From: an uncultured SAR86 cluster bacterium
GTDB taxonomy: Bacteria; Pseudomonadota; Gammaproteobacteria; Magnimaribacterales; D2472
DNA length: 64,000 bases
Reading direction: 5' to 3'
Assembly: GCA_902557965.1 (NCBI GenBank)
Contig: CACECK010000002.1
Location: 124,001-188,000, forward strand
A model generated the notes under the pieces. That model worked only from the letters and a program-made list of their open reading frames with translations, was not told the DNA's origin and made no database searches. Shown in pieces: positions 11,138 to 21,727 of the stretch (the stretch's first letter is position 1; every line of letters begins with the position of its first letter). Position numbers and translations under genes: made by a program.

Positions 11138-11222
11138 TCGAGATAATTTTATGCTATCACAACATTATTTCAGCGTAGTTTCTATTTATTTAGATTATAA
11201 TTCTTGAATACACAACATTCAC

Positions 11223-12716
11223 ATGAAATATTCAAAAAATACAGTTAATAATAAAGTTTATGAAATTCCTGAAATTTTAGACGATTCAGAAAATATCAAA
11301 TCATTTTTATCAAAACATGATGGAAAAAAAGTTATTGTCGTTCAAGGTTTAGGTTTTGTTGGCGCGGTAATGAGCTTAGTTTGCGCAAATTCAATTACAG
11401 AGGATTATGCTGTTATAGGAATAGATTTACCAAGTGAAGATTCATATTGGAAGATAAGGTCAATAAATGACGGCATTTTTCCTTTAATTGCAGAAGATCC
11501 AAAAATTGATAAATTCTTTGAAAAAGCAATTCAAAAAGGAAATTTTTATGCTACTTATGATCCTTATGTTTTTGAGCATGCAGATGTAGTTATAGTAGAT
11601 ATAAATCTAGACGTACAAAAAGAATCAAATAAAGATTACTCTTTAGCTGATTTTGATGTTGATATGTCTGGCTTCAAATACGCAATTAAGTCAATCGCAG
11701 AAAAATGTAGGGAAAATATTTTAATATTAGTGGAAACAACTGTTCCACCAGGCACATGTGAAAAAATTGTGAAACCAATACTTCAAGATGAATTTGGTAA
11801 AAGAGGCTTAAATTTAGATAAATTTAAACTTGGTCATTCATATGAGAGAGTTATGCCTGGACCGGAATATATTAATTCTATAAGAGAATATCCAAGAGTT
11901 TATTCTGGTATGGATCAAAATAGCGCTGACTCAATTCAAATTTTTTTAAGCACAATCATCGACACAAATTTATGTGATTTGACTAGACTAGAACATACCA
12001 ATGCAACTGAAATGGCTAAAGTTTTAGAAAATTCTTATAGAGCAACAAATATTGCTTTTGCTGTTGAATGGTCAAGATATGCTGAGGAAGCAGGAGTTGA
12101 TTTATTTTCTATTGTAAATGCTATAAGAGTTAGAAATACCCATTCAAATCTGATGTATCCAGGAATTGGTGTAGGTGGTTACTGTCTAACAAAAGATCCA
12201 CTTCTTGCTAGTTGGTCTAGAAAGTCTTTTTTTGGATCAGAAAATGATTTAAACATGAGTATAAAAAGCGTTTCAACTAACGATCAAATGCCAAGATATG
12301 CTTTTGAGAGATTAATAAATGTTTTTCAAGAAACAAGTAATAAAAATATTCTTATGTTAGGTGTTTCTTATAGAGGTGATGTTGGGGATACAAGATATTC
12401 GCCTGTTGAGGGTGTTTACAAAATGATTGCAGAAAATGGATCAACTATTTTTTTACATGATCCTTATGTTAAATACTGGCCAGAATTAGATTTAAAAATA
12501 GAATCAAAATTAGATCATGCTTTAGATAACGAGATAGATATTATTATTATTTCAGCTGGACATAGTATTTACAAAAGCTCAGATACTATTGAGAGGCTAA
12601 TGAGCATCGATAATCTTAAAATTTTTGATACCCTGGGTTTATTTTCCGATGAGCAAATTAGTACATTAAAGAGTAAACATGAATTATCTATTTTGGGAAG
12701 AGGAGATATAAAATGA
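11223..12716 (+). CDS. Nucleotide-sugar dehydrogenase (UDP-glucose/GDP-mannose DH family)
   Basis: 497 aa; VVQGLGFVGAVMSLVCA Rossmann motif; catalytic Cys region GVGGYCLTKDP. Confidence 0.9.
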   Translation: MKYSKNTVNNKVYEIPEILDDSENIKSFLSKHDGKKVIVVQGLGFVGAVMSLVCANSITEDYAVIGIDLPSEDSYWKIRSINDGIFPLIAEDPKIDKFFEKAIQKGNFYATYDPYVFEHADVVIVDINLDVQKESNKDYSLADFDVDMSGFKYAIKSIAEKCRENILILVETTVPPGTCEKIVKPILQDEFGKRGLNLDKFKLGHSYERVMPGPEYINSIREYPRVYSGMDQNSADSIQIFLSTIIDTNLCDLTRLEHTNATEMAKVLENSYRATNIAFAVEWSRYAEEAGVDLFSIVNAIRVRNTHSNLMYPGIGVGGYCLTKDPLLASWSRKSFFGSENDLNMSIKSVSTNDQMPRYAFERLINVFQETSNKNILMLGVSYRGDVGDTRYSPVEGVYKMIAENGSTIFLHDPYVKYWPELDLKIESKLDHALDNEIDIIIISAGHSIYKSSDTIERLMSIDNLKIFDTLGLFSDEQISTLKSKHELSILGRGDIK

Positions 12717-13744
12717 AGAAAATTTTAGTTCTTGGTGGAGCTGGATTTATTGGAAGAAATATTGTTAAAGAGCTTGTTTCTAATGGTCATTTTGTAACAT
12801 CAGCTGATATAAAAGAATCACAAGAACTTGAAAATTTAAAAAACTCTAGCAATGGAGACAATTTAGAAATTTTTACAGCTGATTTTTCTGATCCCTCATC
12901 CTTTAGAATCTTAAGAGAATCATATGATGAGCTATATATGCTCGCTGCAGTAGTTGGAGTAAATAGAACACTTAAAAATCCAGAAGAGGTTGTAAGAATT
13001 AATACAAGCTTGACAATGAATACTCTTAATTATGTTAGAGAAAATCCTGTGAAAAAAATACTTTTCTCGTCCTCAAGTGAAAATTATGCTGGAACTTCAG
13101 ATTTATTTAATGCTCAAATTCCAACTGACGAAGATGTACCTTTATGTATTTCGGATGTAAAACATCCAAGATGGACATATGCAATGACTAAAATGCATGG
13201 AGAGTTGGCATTCCTTCATTGTGCAAAAGCATATAATTTTAAGTGCACAATAGTCCGTTATCAGAATATTATTGGACCAAATATGGGATTTGGCCATGCA
13301 ATTCCTCATATAGTTGAAAGATTTTGCAAATTATCTGATAAGGTTTTCAAAATATATGGTCATGATCAAACTAGAGCTTTTTGTTTTATTGATGATGCTG
13401 TTAAAGGCACAATTCTATCCATGGAATCATTGAAAGCCGATGGAGAAATATATCACATAGGAAAAGATGAAGAGATATCTATGTCAGAATTGTGTTTGTT
13501 TATTGGTGAGATAATGGGATATAAAGGAAAATATGAGAATGCAATGACCTATCCAGGTTCAGTTGCAAGAAGATGCCCAGACATTACAAAAGCAAAAAAT
13601 GATTTGAAATATAATCCAGAATTTTCTTGGAAAGATTCAGTTAAAAAAACGGTGAACTGGTATAGAGATTTTTTTGAGTCAGGAAGAAATCCAGATTCTG
13701 GAGGCTTCGAACCTCCTGAGCAAGTTATGAGGTCATATGATTAA
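12713..13744 (+). CDS. NAD-dependent epimerase/dehydratase (SDR extended)
   Basis: 343 aa; VLGGAGFIGRNIV; YAMTK motif (YxxxK). Confidence 0.92.
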   Translation: MKKILVLGGAGFIGRNIVKELVSNGHFVTSADIKESQELENLKNSSNGDNLEIFTADFSDPSSFRILRESYDELYMLAAVVGVNRTLKNPEEVVRINTSLTMNTLNYVRENPVKKILFSSSSENYAGTSDLFNAQIPTDEDVPLCISDVKHPRWTYAMTKMHGELAFLHCAKAYNFKCTIVRYQNIIGPNMGFGHAIPHIVERFCKLSDKVFKIYGHDQTRAFCFIDDAVKGTILSMESLKADGEIYHIGKDEEISMSELCLFIGEIMGYKGKYENAMTYPGSVARRCPDITKAKNDLKYNPEFSWKDSVKKTVNWYRDFFESGRNPDSGGFEPPEQVMRSYD

Positions 13745-14400
13745 TGCAAAGATTATTTGACATTTTTTTATCCTTAACAGCAATAGTTTTTCTATCACCG
13801 ATACTAACTATAGTATCTATAATTCTAAAATGTACTGGCGAAAATGAAATCTTTTATAAGCAGGAGCGCGTTGGTAAATACGGCAAAACATTTGGCGTTC
13901 TTAAGTTTGCTACCATGCTTAAAGATAGTCCAAAAATTGGTGCTGGTGAGATAACTGTTAAAAATGATCCTAGGGTTTTGCCGTTTGGAAAATTCTTAAG
14001 AAAATCTAAAATAAATGAACTTCCTCAATTATGGAATATTTTTGTTGGAGAGATGAGTATTGTTGGGCCTAGACCAATGGTACCAAATACATATGCAAAG
14101 TATGATTCTCATGCTCAGAATCGCTTAAACACAATTTGTCCTGGTTTAACTGGTATTGGGTCAATTATTTTTCGAGATGAGGAAAAATTGCTTGAAGATA
14201 AGTCTAATGCACAAGAATTTTATTCCAATCATATAATTCCTTACAAAACTAATTTGGAAATATGGTATGTTGATAATGCATCATTATATTTGTATTTGAA
14301 ATGTATTTTTATTACAGCCTGGGTAGTAATATTTCCAAAATCTAAAATACACTTAAATTTTTTAAGCAACTTACCTCCAATGCCTGATAATTTAAAATAA
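13744..14400 (+). CDS. Monotopic phosphoglycosyl transferase / bacterial sugar transferase
   Basis: 218 aa; YKQERVGKYGKTFGVLKFATM, INELPQLWNIFVGEMSIVGPRPMVP. Confidence 0.9.
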   Translation: MQRLFDIFLSLTAIVFLSPILTIVSIILKCTGENEIFYKQERVGKYGKTFGVLKFATMLKDSPKIGAGEITVKNDPRVLPFGKFLRKSKINELPQLWNIFVGEMSIVGPRPMVPNTYAKYDSHAQNRLNTICPGLTGIGSIIFRDEEKLLEDKSNAQEFYSNHIIPYKTNLEIWYVDNASLYLYLKCIFITAWVVIFPKSKIHLNFLSNLPPMPDNLK

Positions 14401-14413
14401 TCCAAAAGAAATT

Positions 14414-15712
14414 ATGAGTTCAAAAAATTATAGAAACTTTGTTTTAGTTCTCTTGACTATCGTTTATGGTTTTAACTTCATCGACAGACAAATAATGGGC
14501 ATACTTGCTCCATTTATTCAAAAAGATTTAGGACTGACAAATACTGAGCTTGGACTTTTAATTGGTTTAGCTTTTGCTGTTTTTTATACGCTCGTTGCCA
14601 TACCAATTGCATGGTTAGCTGACAGATATAATAGGGTAAATATTCTTTCTATTGCGCTAGCCACTTGGAGTGGTTTTACTGCCTTAACTGGATTAGCAAA
14701 TAACTTCATACAAATAGGTCTTGCCAGAATGGGCGTTGGTATAGGTGAGGCTGGAGGGAGTCCACCTTCGCATTCGATAATTTCAGATTTATTTCCAAAA
14801 GAAGAAAGAGCAAGCGCACTAGGAGTTTACTCGATGGGTATTCCTTTAGGGATTATGGCGGCATACTTTGTCACCGCTTCTTTAATGGGGTCTTCAGAAG
14901 ACGTGGACTGGAGAAGAATTTTTATTGTACTCGGTTTAACTGGTGTTGGTTTGGCATTAATAGTTAAGTTAGTACTCAAAGAACCAGTAAGAGGGGCAAT
15001 GGAGCTTGGTGCAGCTACAGAAATTAAAAAACCACCATTTCTAGAGTCTTTAAAAGAATTAATGAAGATACCTGCATGGTGGGCAATGTGTTTTGGAATA
15101 GCATTTGGATCATTTGTCTCATATTCAAAATCAGCCTTTCAGACTAAATATTTGTTAACCTTAGATCCAAGTTTTGATTTTCAAACTCTTGTAATCATTC
15201 TAGGAATCATGAATGGAACTACATATGCTGCCGGAGCATTTTTTGGTGCTCGACTGGCAGATAAGTGGGGTAAGAAAGATATCAGAGCATACGGATGGCT
15301 TCCTGCTATATCAATAGCTTTATGTCTTCCAGTTGGCCTAATAACTTGGTGGGTTCCTTCAATTGTAATACATCTAATTTTCGCAACCTTATTCTTATTG
15401 CTAATAGGAATTTACTTAGGTCCAAGCTTTGCAATAGCTCAAACATTAGCTCCAATTCATATGAGAGCAATGTCCACAGCATTATTTTTCTTTATATTAA
15501 ATATGATAGCTTTGGGTGGAGGGCCAACTTTCTCAGGCTGGATAATGGATGTCTTCAAAGAAAACTTTAATGATCTTGAGTCAATCAGATATGCAATGAC
15601 TGTTACGTCATTTGTTTTTGTTCCATCTGTAATTAGCTTTTTGCTAGTTTCGAAGTATTTACCAAAAGACTGGAAAGAAGCAGAGGAAAGAAATCTCAAA
15701 CTTGCAAAATAA
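14414..15712 (+). CDS. MFS transporter, spinster-like
   Basis: 432 aa; NFIDRQIMGILAPFIQKDLGLTNTELGLL, RMGVGIGEAGGSPPSHSIISDLFP. Confidence 0.9.
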   Translation: MSSKNYRNFVLVLLTIVYGFNFIDRQIMGILAPFIQKDLGLTNTELGLLIGLAFAVFYTLVAIPIAWLADRYNRVNILSIALATWSGFTALTGLANNFIQIGLARMGVGIGEAGGSPPSHSIISDLFPKEERASALGVYSMGIPLGIMAAYFVTASLMGSSEDVDWRRIFIVLGLTGVGLALIVKLVLKEPVRGAMELGAATEIKKPPFLESLKELMKIPAWWAMCFGIAFGSFVSYSKSAFQTKYLLTLDPSFDFQTLVIILGIMNGTTYAAGAFFGARLADKWGKKDIRAYGWLPAISIALCLPVGLITWWVPSIVIHLIFATLFLLLIGIYLGPSFAIAQTLAPIHMRAMSTALFFFILNMIALGGGPTFSGWIMDVFKENFNDLESIRYAMTVTSFVFVPSVISFLLVSKYLPKDWKEAEERNLKLAK

Positions 15713-15715
15713 CTA

Positions 15716-16111
15716 GTGTTGAATAATCCAAAAGATATCTTAAAAACCATTAACTCAATTGCCATAGTTGGAATTAGTTCAAAAGAAGAAAAAGACAGCT
15801 ACAAAGTTATGAAATTCTTAATTGAGAGAGGATATAAAGTATTTCCAGTTAATCCAAATGAAGAGGGAGAATATATCTTGGGTAGAAAATGTTACAAGAA
15901 TATATCAGACATTAATGATGAAGTGGACATGGTTGATGTCTTCAGAAAAAAAGAATTTGTTTACGAAGTAACTAAGGAGGCTATCAAAATTAATGCAAAA
16001 GTTTTGTGGACTCAGCTAGATATTTTTTGTGAAGATTCGTTAAATTTAGCTCAGGATGCTGGCCTTGCAGTGATAATGAATAAATGCCCCAAAATTGAAT
16101 TAGAGGATTAA
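15716..16111 (+). CDS. CoA-binding protein (YccU family)
   Basis: 131 aa, GTG or TTG start; SIAVVGISSKEEKDSYKVMKFLIERGYKVFPVNP-type motif (here IAIVGISSKEEKDSY). Confidence 0.88.
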   Translation: MLNNPKDILKTINSIAIVGISSKEEKDSYKVMKFLIERGYKVFPVNPNEEGEYILGRKCYKNISDINDEVDMVDVFRKKEFVYEVTKEAIKINAKVLWTQLDIFCEDSLNLAQDAGLAVIMNKCPKIELED

Positions 16112-16148
16112 TATTGGACTAATTTTTGAATATGGATTCTAATAAATT

Positions 16149-16937
16149 ATGCAAGATATTTTAAAAGTAGAAAAAGTTACCGAATCGATTGTTCGAATAA
16201 CAATGGATGATGAAAAAACAGGAAACTCTCTTTCTGATCAAATGATTAATTTATTAAGTACAACAATCAAAGAAGTATCTGTTGATAAACTGATTAAAGT
16301 TATTGTTATTGCTGCTACTGGCAAAATATTTTGTTCGGGACATAATTTAAAAGAAATAACAGCTGCCAGAGAAAATAATGATCAAGGAGAAAGTTATTTT
16401 AGAGATTTATTTGAGTCTTGCTCCACATTAATGCAGTCAATTGTAAACTGCCCAAAACCTGTAATTGCTGAGATTGATGGAATTGCAACAGCAGCTGGGT
16501 GCCAATTAGTTGCAAGCTGTGACTTAGCTGTTGCTTCAGATTCATCATCATTCGCTACACCGGGAGTTAATTTAGGTTTATTTTGCTCAACTCCAATGGT
16601 TGCCTTATCAAGAAATGTTAAGAAGAAAGATGCAATGAAAATGCTATTGACTGGAGATATGATAGATTCGGCTGAAGCAAAAAGAATCTCATTAATAAAT
16701 GATCATGTACCCTGTGAAAATCTATCAAAAGAAGTAATGGAATTAGCAAACAAAATAGCTAGCAAATCTATGCAAACAGTAAAAATAGGTAAATCAGCAT
16801 TTTATAAACAAGCAGAACTTAGCCTATCTGAGGCTTATAAATATACATCAGAGATCATGGCTGAAAATACTATGAATAAAGATGCAAAAGAGGGTATTTC
16901 ATCTTTTTTAGAAAAACGAAAGCCTAATTGGGAGTAA
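16149..16937 (+). CDS. Enoyl-CoA hydratase/isomerase family protein
   Basis: 262 aa; IFCSGHNLKEI, KPVIAEIDGIATAAGCQLVASCDLAVAS, FLEKRKPNWE. Confidence 0.92.
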   Translation: MQDILKVEKVTESIVRITMDDEKTGNSLSDQMINLLSTTIKEVSVDKLIKVIVIAATGKIFCSGHNLKEITAARENNDQGESYFRDLFESCSTLMQSIVNCPKPVIAEIDGIATAAGCQLVASCDLAVASDSSSFATPGVNLGLFCSTPMVALSRNVKKKDAMKMLLTGDMIDSAEAKRISLINDHVPCENLSKEVMELANKIASKSMQTVKIGKSAFYKQAELSLSEAYKYTSEIMAENTMNKDAKEGISSFLEKRKPNWE

Positions 16938-16943
16938 AATTTG

Positions 16944-17486
16944 ATGGATGATAGATTAGGATTAAAAAAATATATTAGAAAGGTAAACAACTTCCCAATC
17001 GATGGAATAGTATTTAGAGACATTACTAGTTTAATTGAAAATCCAGAAGCTTTTGTAAAAACATGTGATGAACTTACAACGCTTACAAAAAATTTTGGTG
17101 CTGACGCGGTTGCTAGTATTGAGAGCAGAGGATTTATTTTTGCTGGTACTATTGCACGCGATTTATCTTTGCCTTTTGTTTTAGCTCGAAAGCCTGGAAA
17201 ACTACCCAATAAAACTTACAAGAAGAGCTTTGATTTAGAATATGGAAGCACATCTATTGAAATACAACAAAATACAAATCTAACCGAAGATCAAAAGGTA
17301 GTTATTGTTGACGATCTTGTAGCAACAGGTGGGACTGCAATCGCTTGCGCCGAACTTCTAACAGAAAATTTTAATATTTTAGAGTCTAATATTTTAATTC
17401 TTACAATCATAGATTTACCTGAATTAGGTGGAAGTAGTTTGATTAAGGAGAAAGGCTTTAAAATAGAGACCATCGTAGATTATTAA
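16944..17486 (+). CDS. apt: Adenine phosphoribosyltransferase
   Basis: IRKVNNFPIDGIVFRDITSLI; SIESRGFIFAGTIA; VVIVDDLVATGGTAIA. ATG at 16944 preferred over the TTG at 16941. Confidence 0.95.
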   Translation: MDDRLGLKKYIRKVNNFPIDGIVFRDITSLIENPEAFVKTCDELTTLTKNFGADAVASIESRGFIFAGTIARDLSLPFVLARKPGKLPNKTYKKSFDLEYGSTSIEIQQNTNLTEDQKVVIVDDLVATGGTAIACAELLTENFNILESNILILTIIDLPELGGSSLIKEKGFKIETIVDY

Positions 17487-18235
17487 TTTCTTTTAGTAAT
17501 CTTTCTCCATACCCTTATAGCACTATTAAAATTTAAGAACGGTCGAACCAGCTTATACACTTTTCCAGGTAAAACATCAGCCTTTCCTTTAATTGAAGCT
17601 TTTTCAGTTTCCATAACAACTTGCTTAGCACTAACCCACATCCACCAAGGCACTTTATCTTTAAGATGATTAAGTCCTGCTCTTTCATGGGCTTTGGTTT
17701 TGACATAACCAGGAAGACTAACTGTAACTGAAATATTTTTATCTTTAAGCTCGGCTGAAATAGATCTACCATATGCATGAATGCCTGATTTTATAGATGA
17801 ATACAGAGATGATTTTGGCATTGCAGTTGTTGCTCCAATACTTGATATTATTACAATTCTTCCACTTCTTTTTTCTGTCATCTTGGGTATGAACCCCTCA
17901 ATTAAGTCAATAACACCTCCACACATTAAATAATAGTAATAATCTTTTTCTATTTGTTTAATTTCACCAATAGCACCATTAACTGCAATACCAGCATTTG
18001 CAACTAAAAGATCAGGAGTTTCAAAATTATTTATTATTAAATTTATAGATTCTCTTTTGCCCAAATCAAATGTATGAAATTGAGCTTTTTCACACTGTAA
18101 TTTTTGCTTTGATTCAAGTGATCTATCCTTATCTTGCGACACCAAATCAAGATTCCAGCCTTTTTCAGATAAATGCTTTGCATATTGAAAACCTATGCCA
18201 GAAGAAGATCCTGTTATTAGTGCTCTGTAAGCCAT
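17483..18235 (-). CDS. SDR family oxidoreductase
   Basis: 250 aa; ALITGSSSGIGFQYAK, VANAGIAVNG, S-YSSIKSG catalytic motif. Confidence 0.92.
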   Translation of the reverse strand: MAYRALITGSSSGIGFQYAKHLSEKGWNLDLVSQDKDRSLESKQKLQCEKAQFHTFDLGKRESINLIINNFETPDLLVANAGIAVNGAIGEIKQIEKDYYYYLMCGGVIDLIEGFIPKMTEKRSGRIVIISSIGATTAMPKSSLYSSIKSGIHAYGRSISAELKDKNISVTVSLPGYVKTKAHERAGLNHLKDKVPWWMWVSAKQVVMETEKASIKGKADVLPGKVYKLVRPFLNFNSAIRVWRKITKRN

Positions 18236-18314
18236 TAGGTAATCTTATATTAATAATTTTTTTCATCAATTTTTTTACGTAACCCGAATCAATTTTCTCT
18301 GATATGATTTATTT

Positions 18315-19322
18315 ATGGAAGATTCATTTGGTCGCTTAATGTTAGATATTGAGGGAACATCATTAACACATGATGACAAATCAATCTTATCTAATAACCA
18401 GGTAGGTGGAGTAATATTTTTTTCTAGAAACTTTGAATCTTATGATCAAATCAAAGGACTTATATCTGAAATAAAAAACATCAAACAAAATATTATTTTT
18501 GCTGTTGATCAAGAGGGTGGAAGAGTCCAAAGATTTAAAAATGATTTTACATTAATGCCTTCGCTTCAAGATTTATCCAAATATTCAGATGCTAACAAAA
18601 TAGATATGTGTAAAGAGGTTGCTTGGCTAACCTCATCTGAGCTTTTAGCTGCGGGTATTGATGTAAACTTTGCACCAGTTTTGGATCTAGACGAAAGCTC
18701 ATCTAGTATTATTGGAAATAGAGCATTTTCATCCTCAAGCGAAGAGGTTATTAAATTTGCTTCCTCATACATAGATGGGATGCATGAGGCAGGGATGTGT
18801 TCTACTGCCAAACATTTTCCTGGTCATGGAGGAGTAATTGAGGATAGTCACATCTCACTTCCGGAAGACATAAGGACTATAGATGATTTATTAAGCTCAG
18901 ACTTAAAACCATATTTAGAATTGGCTAATAAAATTGATGCTGTAATGTGTGCTCATGTTCTTTTTCCTAAAATTGATAAATTTATACCAAGTTATTCAAG
19001 ACTATGGATTAATGAAATATTGAAGGATCAAATTGGGTTTGATGGGGTTGTATTCAGCGATGATTTAACAATGGCTGGTGCTGGTAATGATGATTTTTAT
19101 GAAAAGGCCTATAACTCAGTCTTGGCTGGATGCGATATGGCACTCATTTGTAATAACAGAGAGGGAGCTATAAATGTAATAAATCATTTTGAAGAAATGG
19201 GCGTAGAGCAATCTAATAAAATTTTTCGTATGAAAAAAACAAAACATATAGACTGGAACGACCTAGTTATTTCAGAACGAGCTTTATCAGTTAAAAAACA
19301 TTTAAAAAATATAAGGAGTTGA
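18315..19322 (+). CDS. nagZ: Beta-N-acetylhexosaminidase (GH3, NagZ-type)
   Basis: 335 aa; FAVDQEGGRVQRF, TAKHFPGHGGVIEDSHISLP, VFSDDLTMAGA. Confidence 0.95.
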   Translation: MEDSFGRLMLDIEGTSLTHDDKSILSNNQVGGVIFFSRNFESYDQIKGLISEIKNIKQNIIFAVDQEGGRVQRFKNDFTLMPSLQDLSKYSDANKIDMCKEVAWLTSSELLAAGIDVNFAPVLDLDESSSSIIGNRAFSSSSEEVIKFASSYIDGMHEAGMCSTAKHFPGHGGVIEDSHISLPEDIRTIDDLLSSDLKPYLELANKIDAVMCAHVLFPKIDKFIPSYSRLWINEILKDQIGFDGVVFSDDLTMAGAGNDDFYEKAYNSVLAGCDMALICNNREGAINVINHFEEMGVEQSNKIFRMKKTKHIDWNDLVISERALSVKKHLKNIRS

Positions 19323-19323
19323 T

Positions 19324-19845
19324 ATGAGAAGAATAATAACGGGACATAACGAAGATGGAAGATCAATTATTACATTGGATGGGCCACCTGCAAGATCAAT
19401 TGGCGAAGATGTTGGAGGCTTGTTTGAATTATGGAACACGGACGGTAAAGATATTATTTCTAAAGATAATAATGATAGAGCTGATGAAGAGATCATCTTG
19501 TCCCCTCCAGCTGGAGGAACCAAATTTAGGTATTTTCAAATCAATCCATTGCCTGAGGGAGTGCCAGATGAAGTAATGCAGGAGATGGCAGCTCAGGCAT
19601 TTGATAATGTTGGAGCTGCTCATCACAGGATAGACACTACAAAACATCCTGCGATGCATAAGACAGAGACTATTGATTACATCATTCTTTTAAAAGGTGA
19701 CGTTACTTTAATTTTGGATGAGGAAGAGGTTAAATTAAAACCATTTGATGTTGTTGTCCAAAGAGGAACCAATCATGCTTGGGTTAACAACGGTAATGAA
19801 CCAGCTTTATTAATTGCTGTTTTAATTGATAGTAATGTTATTTAA
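19324..19845 (+). CDS. Cupin domain-containing protein
   Basis: 173 aa; MHKTETIDYIILLKGDVTLILDEEEVKLKPFDVVVQRGTNHAWVN. Confidence 0.88.
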   Translation: MRRIITGHNEDGRSIITLDGPPARSIGEDVGGLFELWNTDGKDIISKDNNDRADEEIILSPPAGGTKFRYFQINPLPEGVPDEVMQEMAAQAFDNVGAAHHRIDTTKHPAMHKTETIDYIILLKGDVTLILDEEEVKLKPFDVVVQRGTNHAWVNNGNEPALLIAVLIDSNVI

Positions 19846-19846
19846 T

Positions 19847-21655
19847 TTAAAAGCCTGCTGATCCATTCATAATTACATCGTAGTACTCATTGTCCAAAGG
19901 GGTATACGATGCTTCACCTGGTTTTTTTATAAATATCTGATCTTTATTAACCTTATCTAAATGAAACGCTTCTTCTCTTAAATCATTTTTCTTTAATTTA
20001 AAAGTTCCTGTGGTTTCAAGTTCTTCGATTATTCTGACGAAAACTGGCTGAGCATAACTTGGGAGCTTATCTGCAACGAAAGCTGAGAAATCTTCCCACC
20101 TAAATTCATTTAATTCACAATTAAATGCAACCATACCGGCTCTACCTTCGCTATTTGGTACTTTTACACCAAAAACATTTGCCATATTTACTTGATCAAA
20201 AGAATTTAAGATTTCTGCAACTTCATTTGTTGATACATTTTCAGATTTCCATCTAAAAGTATCCCCAACTCTATCAACGAATTGATAGTGTTTTCGACCT
20301 AGTGCAAATCCAACATCCATAGTCTTAATTAAGTCACCAGTATTAAACCATCTGTCTCCTTCTTCAAAGACATTTTTGATAACCTTTTCTTCACTAGCTT
20401 TTTTATCTGTGTACCCGTTGTATACAGCATTTGGTCCGATTTTAACAAGAGCCAGACCAGGTTCATGTTCTTGAGCTTCAATATATTTACCATCTCCATC
20501 AGTTTTTAATTTATCTTCAGCAACATCATATTCAAGAAGTGCTAACTCAATATTGGTCATACCAATAGTTTGATCTTTGTTAAGCAAGTTCATAAACATA
20601 CCATTGCCTTCACTCGCTCCATAAATTTCACATATCCTATCAACCTTAAATCTGTTTCGGAAACAATCCCAGAGGTCTGGTCTTAAGCCGTTACCAACCA
20701 TCTTTGATATTGGATTATTCATTTCCTCATCACATGTATCCTGAAAGCTAAGATATCTACATAGCTCTCCAACATAAACAAATGCAGTAGTATTGAATTT
20801 TTGTGCTTCCTTCCAAAAGGTAGATGCAGAAAATTTTCTTCTGATGAAGGTTGAAGCTCCAACATGAATACATGCACATAGACCTAACATTAATCCTGTT
20901 GAATGATATAGAGGCAGACAATTATACAAACAATCCTGATTGTTCATTCTATAGCCAGCTCTTGTGATATTTGTTGATGCTGCAACAATTTTAGTATTAG
21001 GAAACAAAGCCGCTTTTGGAACACCAGTAGTACCAGATGTGAATATGTAGAATGCTGTATCCTTTGCAGTAACATTTTTTATTGCTTCTGGTGTTTCAGT
21101 TTTAGTTTTATCTATGAGCTTATCAAGATCAGAAGCCCAATGTGGACATTCATAAGTGTCACCATCTTTGACCCAATATAGATTTGAACTGTCTTTTACA
21201 TTTATATCATCAAGAACTTCTTCAAGGGAGCTCATTAACTCAGCTCCAACTATACATTTTTTAGAATCTGAAGAATTTATACAATGAATAAGAGGAGCCC
21301 CGGTAAGACTAGTATTAATTAAAACCCCGATAGCACCTATTTTATTCAGTGCTAACAAAGTAATCACATACTCGGGCCTATTCTCCATAAATAAAACCAC
21401 TCGATCGCCATGAACGATTCCATCATTTACCAATTTATTAGATAAAATATTTGCAGCTTTATTTATTTCGGAATATGTCCATGTTTGCTCTTCAAAATAT
21501 ATAAAGTTTTGTTCCCCATATTTTTCTACACTTTCTTGGAATGTATGAGCCAAGGAAGCACTATCGTCTGGTTCCGGCCATTTATATTTTAATAATGGGA
21601 TTATGAAGCGAAGTTCACTTATTACTCTAAAAAACTCTGTTATATTTTTTATCAT
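19847..21655 (-). CDS. Long-/very-long-chain acyl-CoA synthetase (FATP/FadD6-like)
   Basis: 602 aa; AMP-binding YIFTSGTTGVPKAALFPN; YGASEGNGMFMN; WFNTGDLIK. Confidence 0.92.
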   Translation of the reverse strand: MIKNITEFFRVISELRFIIPLLKYKWPEPDDSASLAHTFQESVEKYGEQNFIYFEEQTWTYSEINKAANILSNKLVNDGIVHGDRVVLFMENRPEYVITLLALNKIGAIGVLINTSLTGAPLIHCINSSDSKKCIVGAELMSSLEEVLDDINVKDSSNLYWVKDGDTYECPHWASDLDKLIDKTKTETPEAIKNVTAKDTAFYIFTSGTTGVPKAALFPNTKIVAASTNITRAGYRMNNQDCLYNCLPLYHSTGLMLGLCACIHVGASTFIRRKFSASTFWKEAQKFNTTAFVYVGELCRYLSFQDTCDEEMNNPISKMVGNGLRPDLWDCFRNRFKVDRICEIYGASEGNGMFMNLLNKDQTIGMTNIELALLEYDVAEDKLKTDGDGKYIEAQEHEPGLALVKIGPNAVYNGYTDKKASEEKVIKNVFEEGDRWFNTGDLIKTMDVGFALGRKHYQFVDRVGDTFRWKSENVSTNEVAEILNSFDQVNMANVFGVKVPNSEGRAGMVAFNCELNEFRWEDFSAFVADKLPSYAQPVFVRIIEELETTGTFKLKKNDLREEAFHLDKVNKDQIFIKKPGEASYTPLDNEYYDVIMNGSAGF

Positions 21656-21727
21656 GTATAAAACTAATGTATATATTTTTTATATTATAATGCGCCAACA
21701 CTTTTTTATATATAGGACTTAATTATC

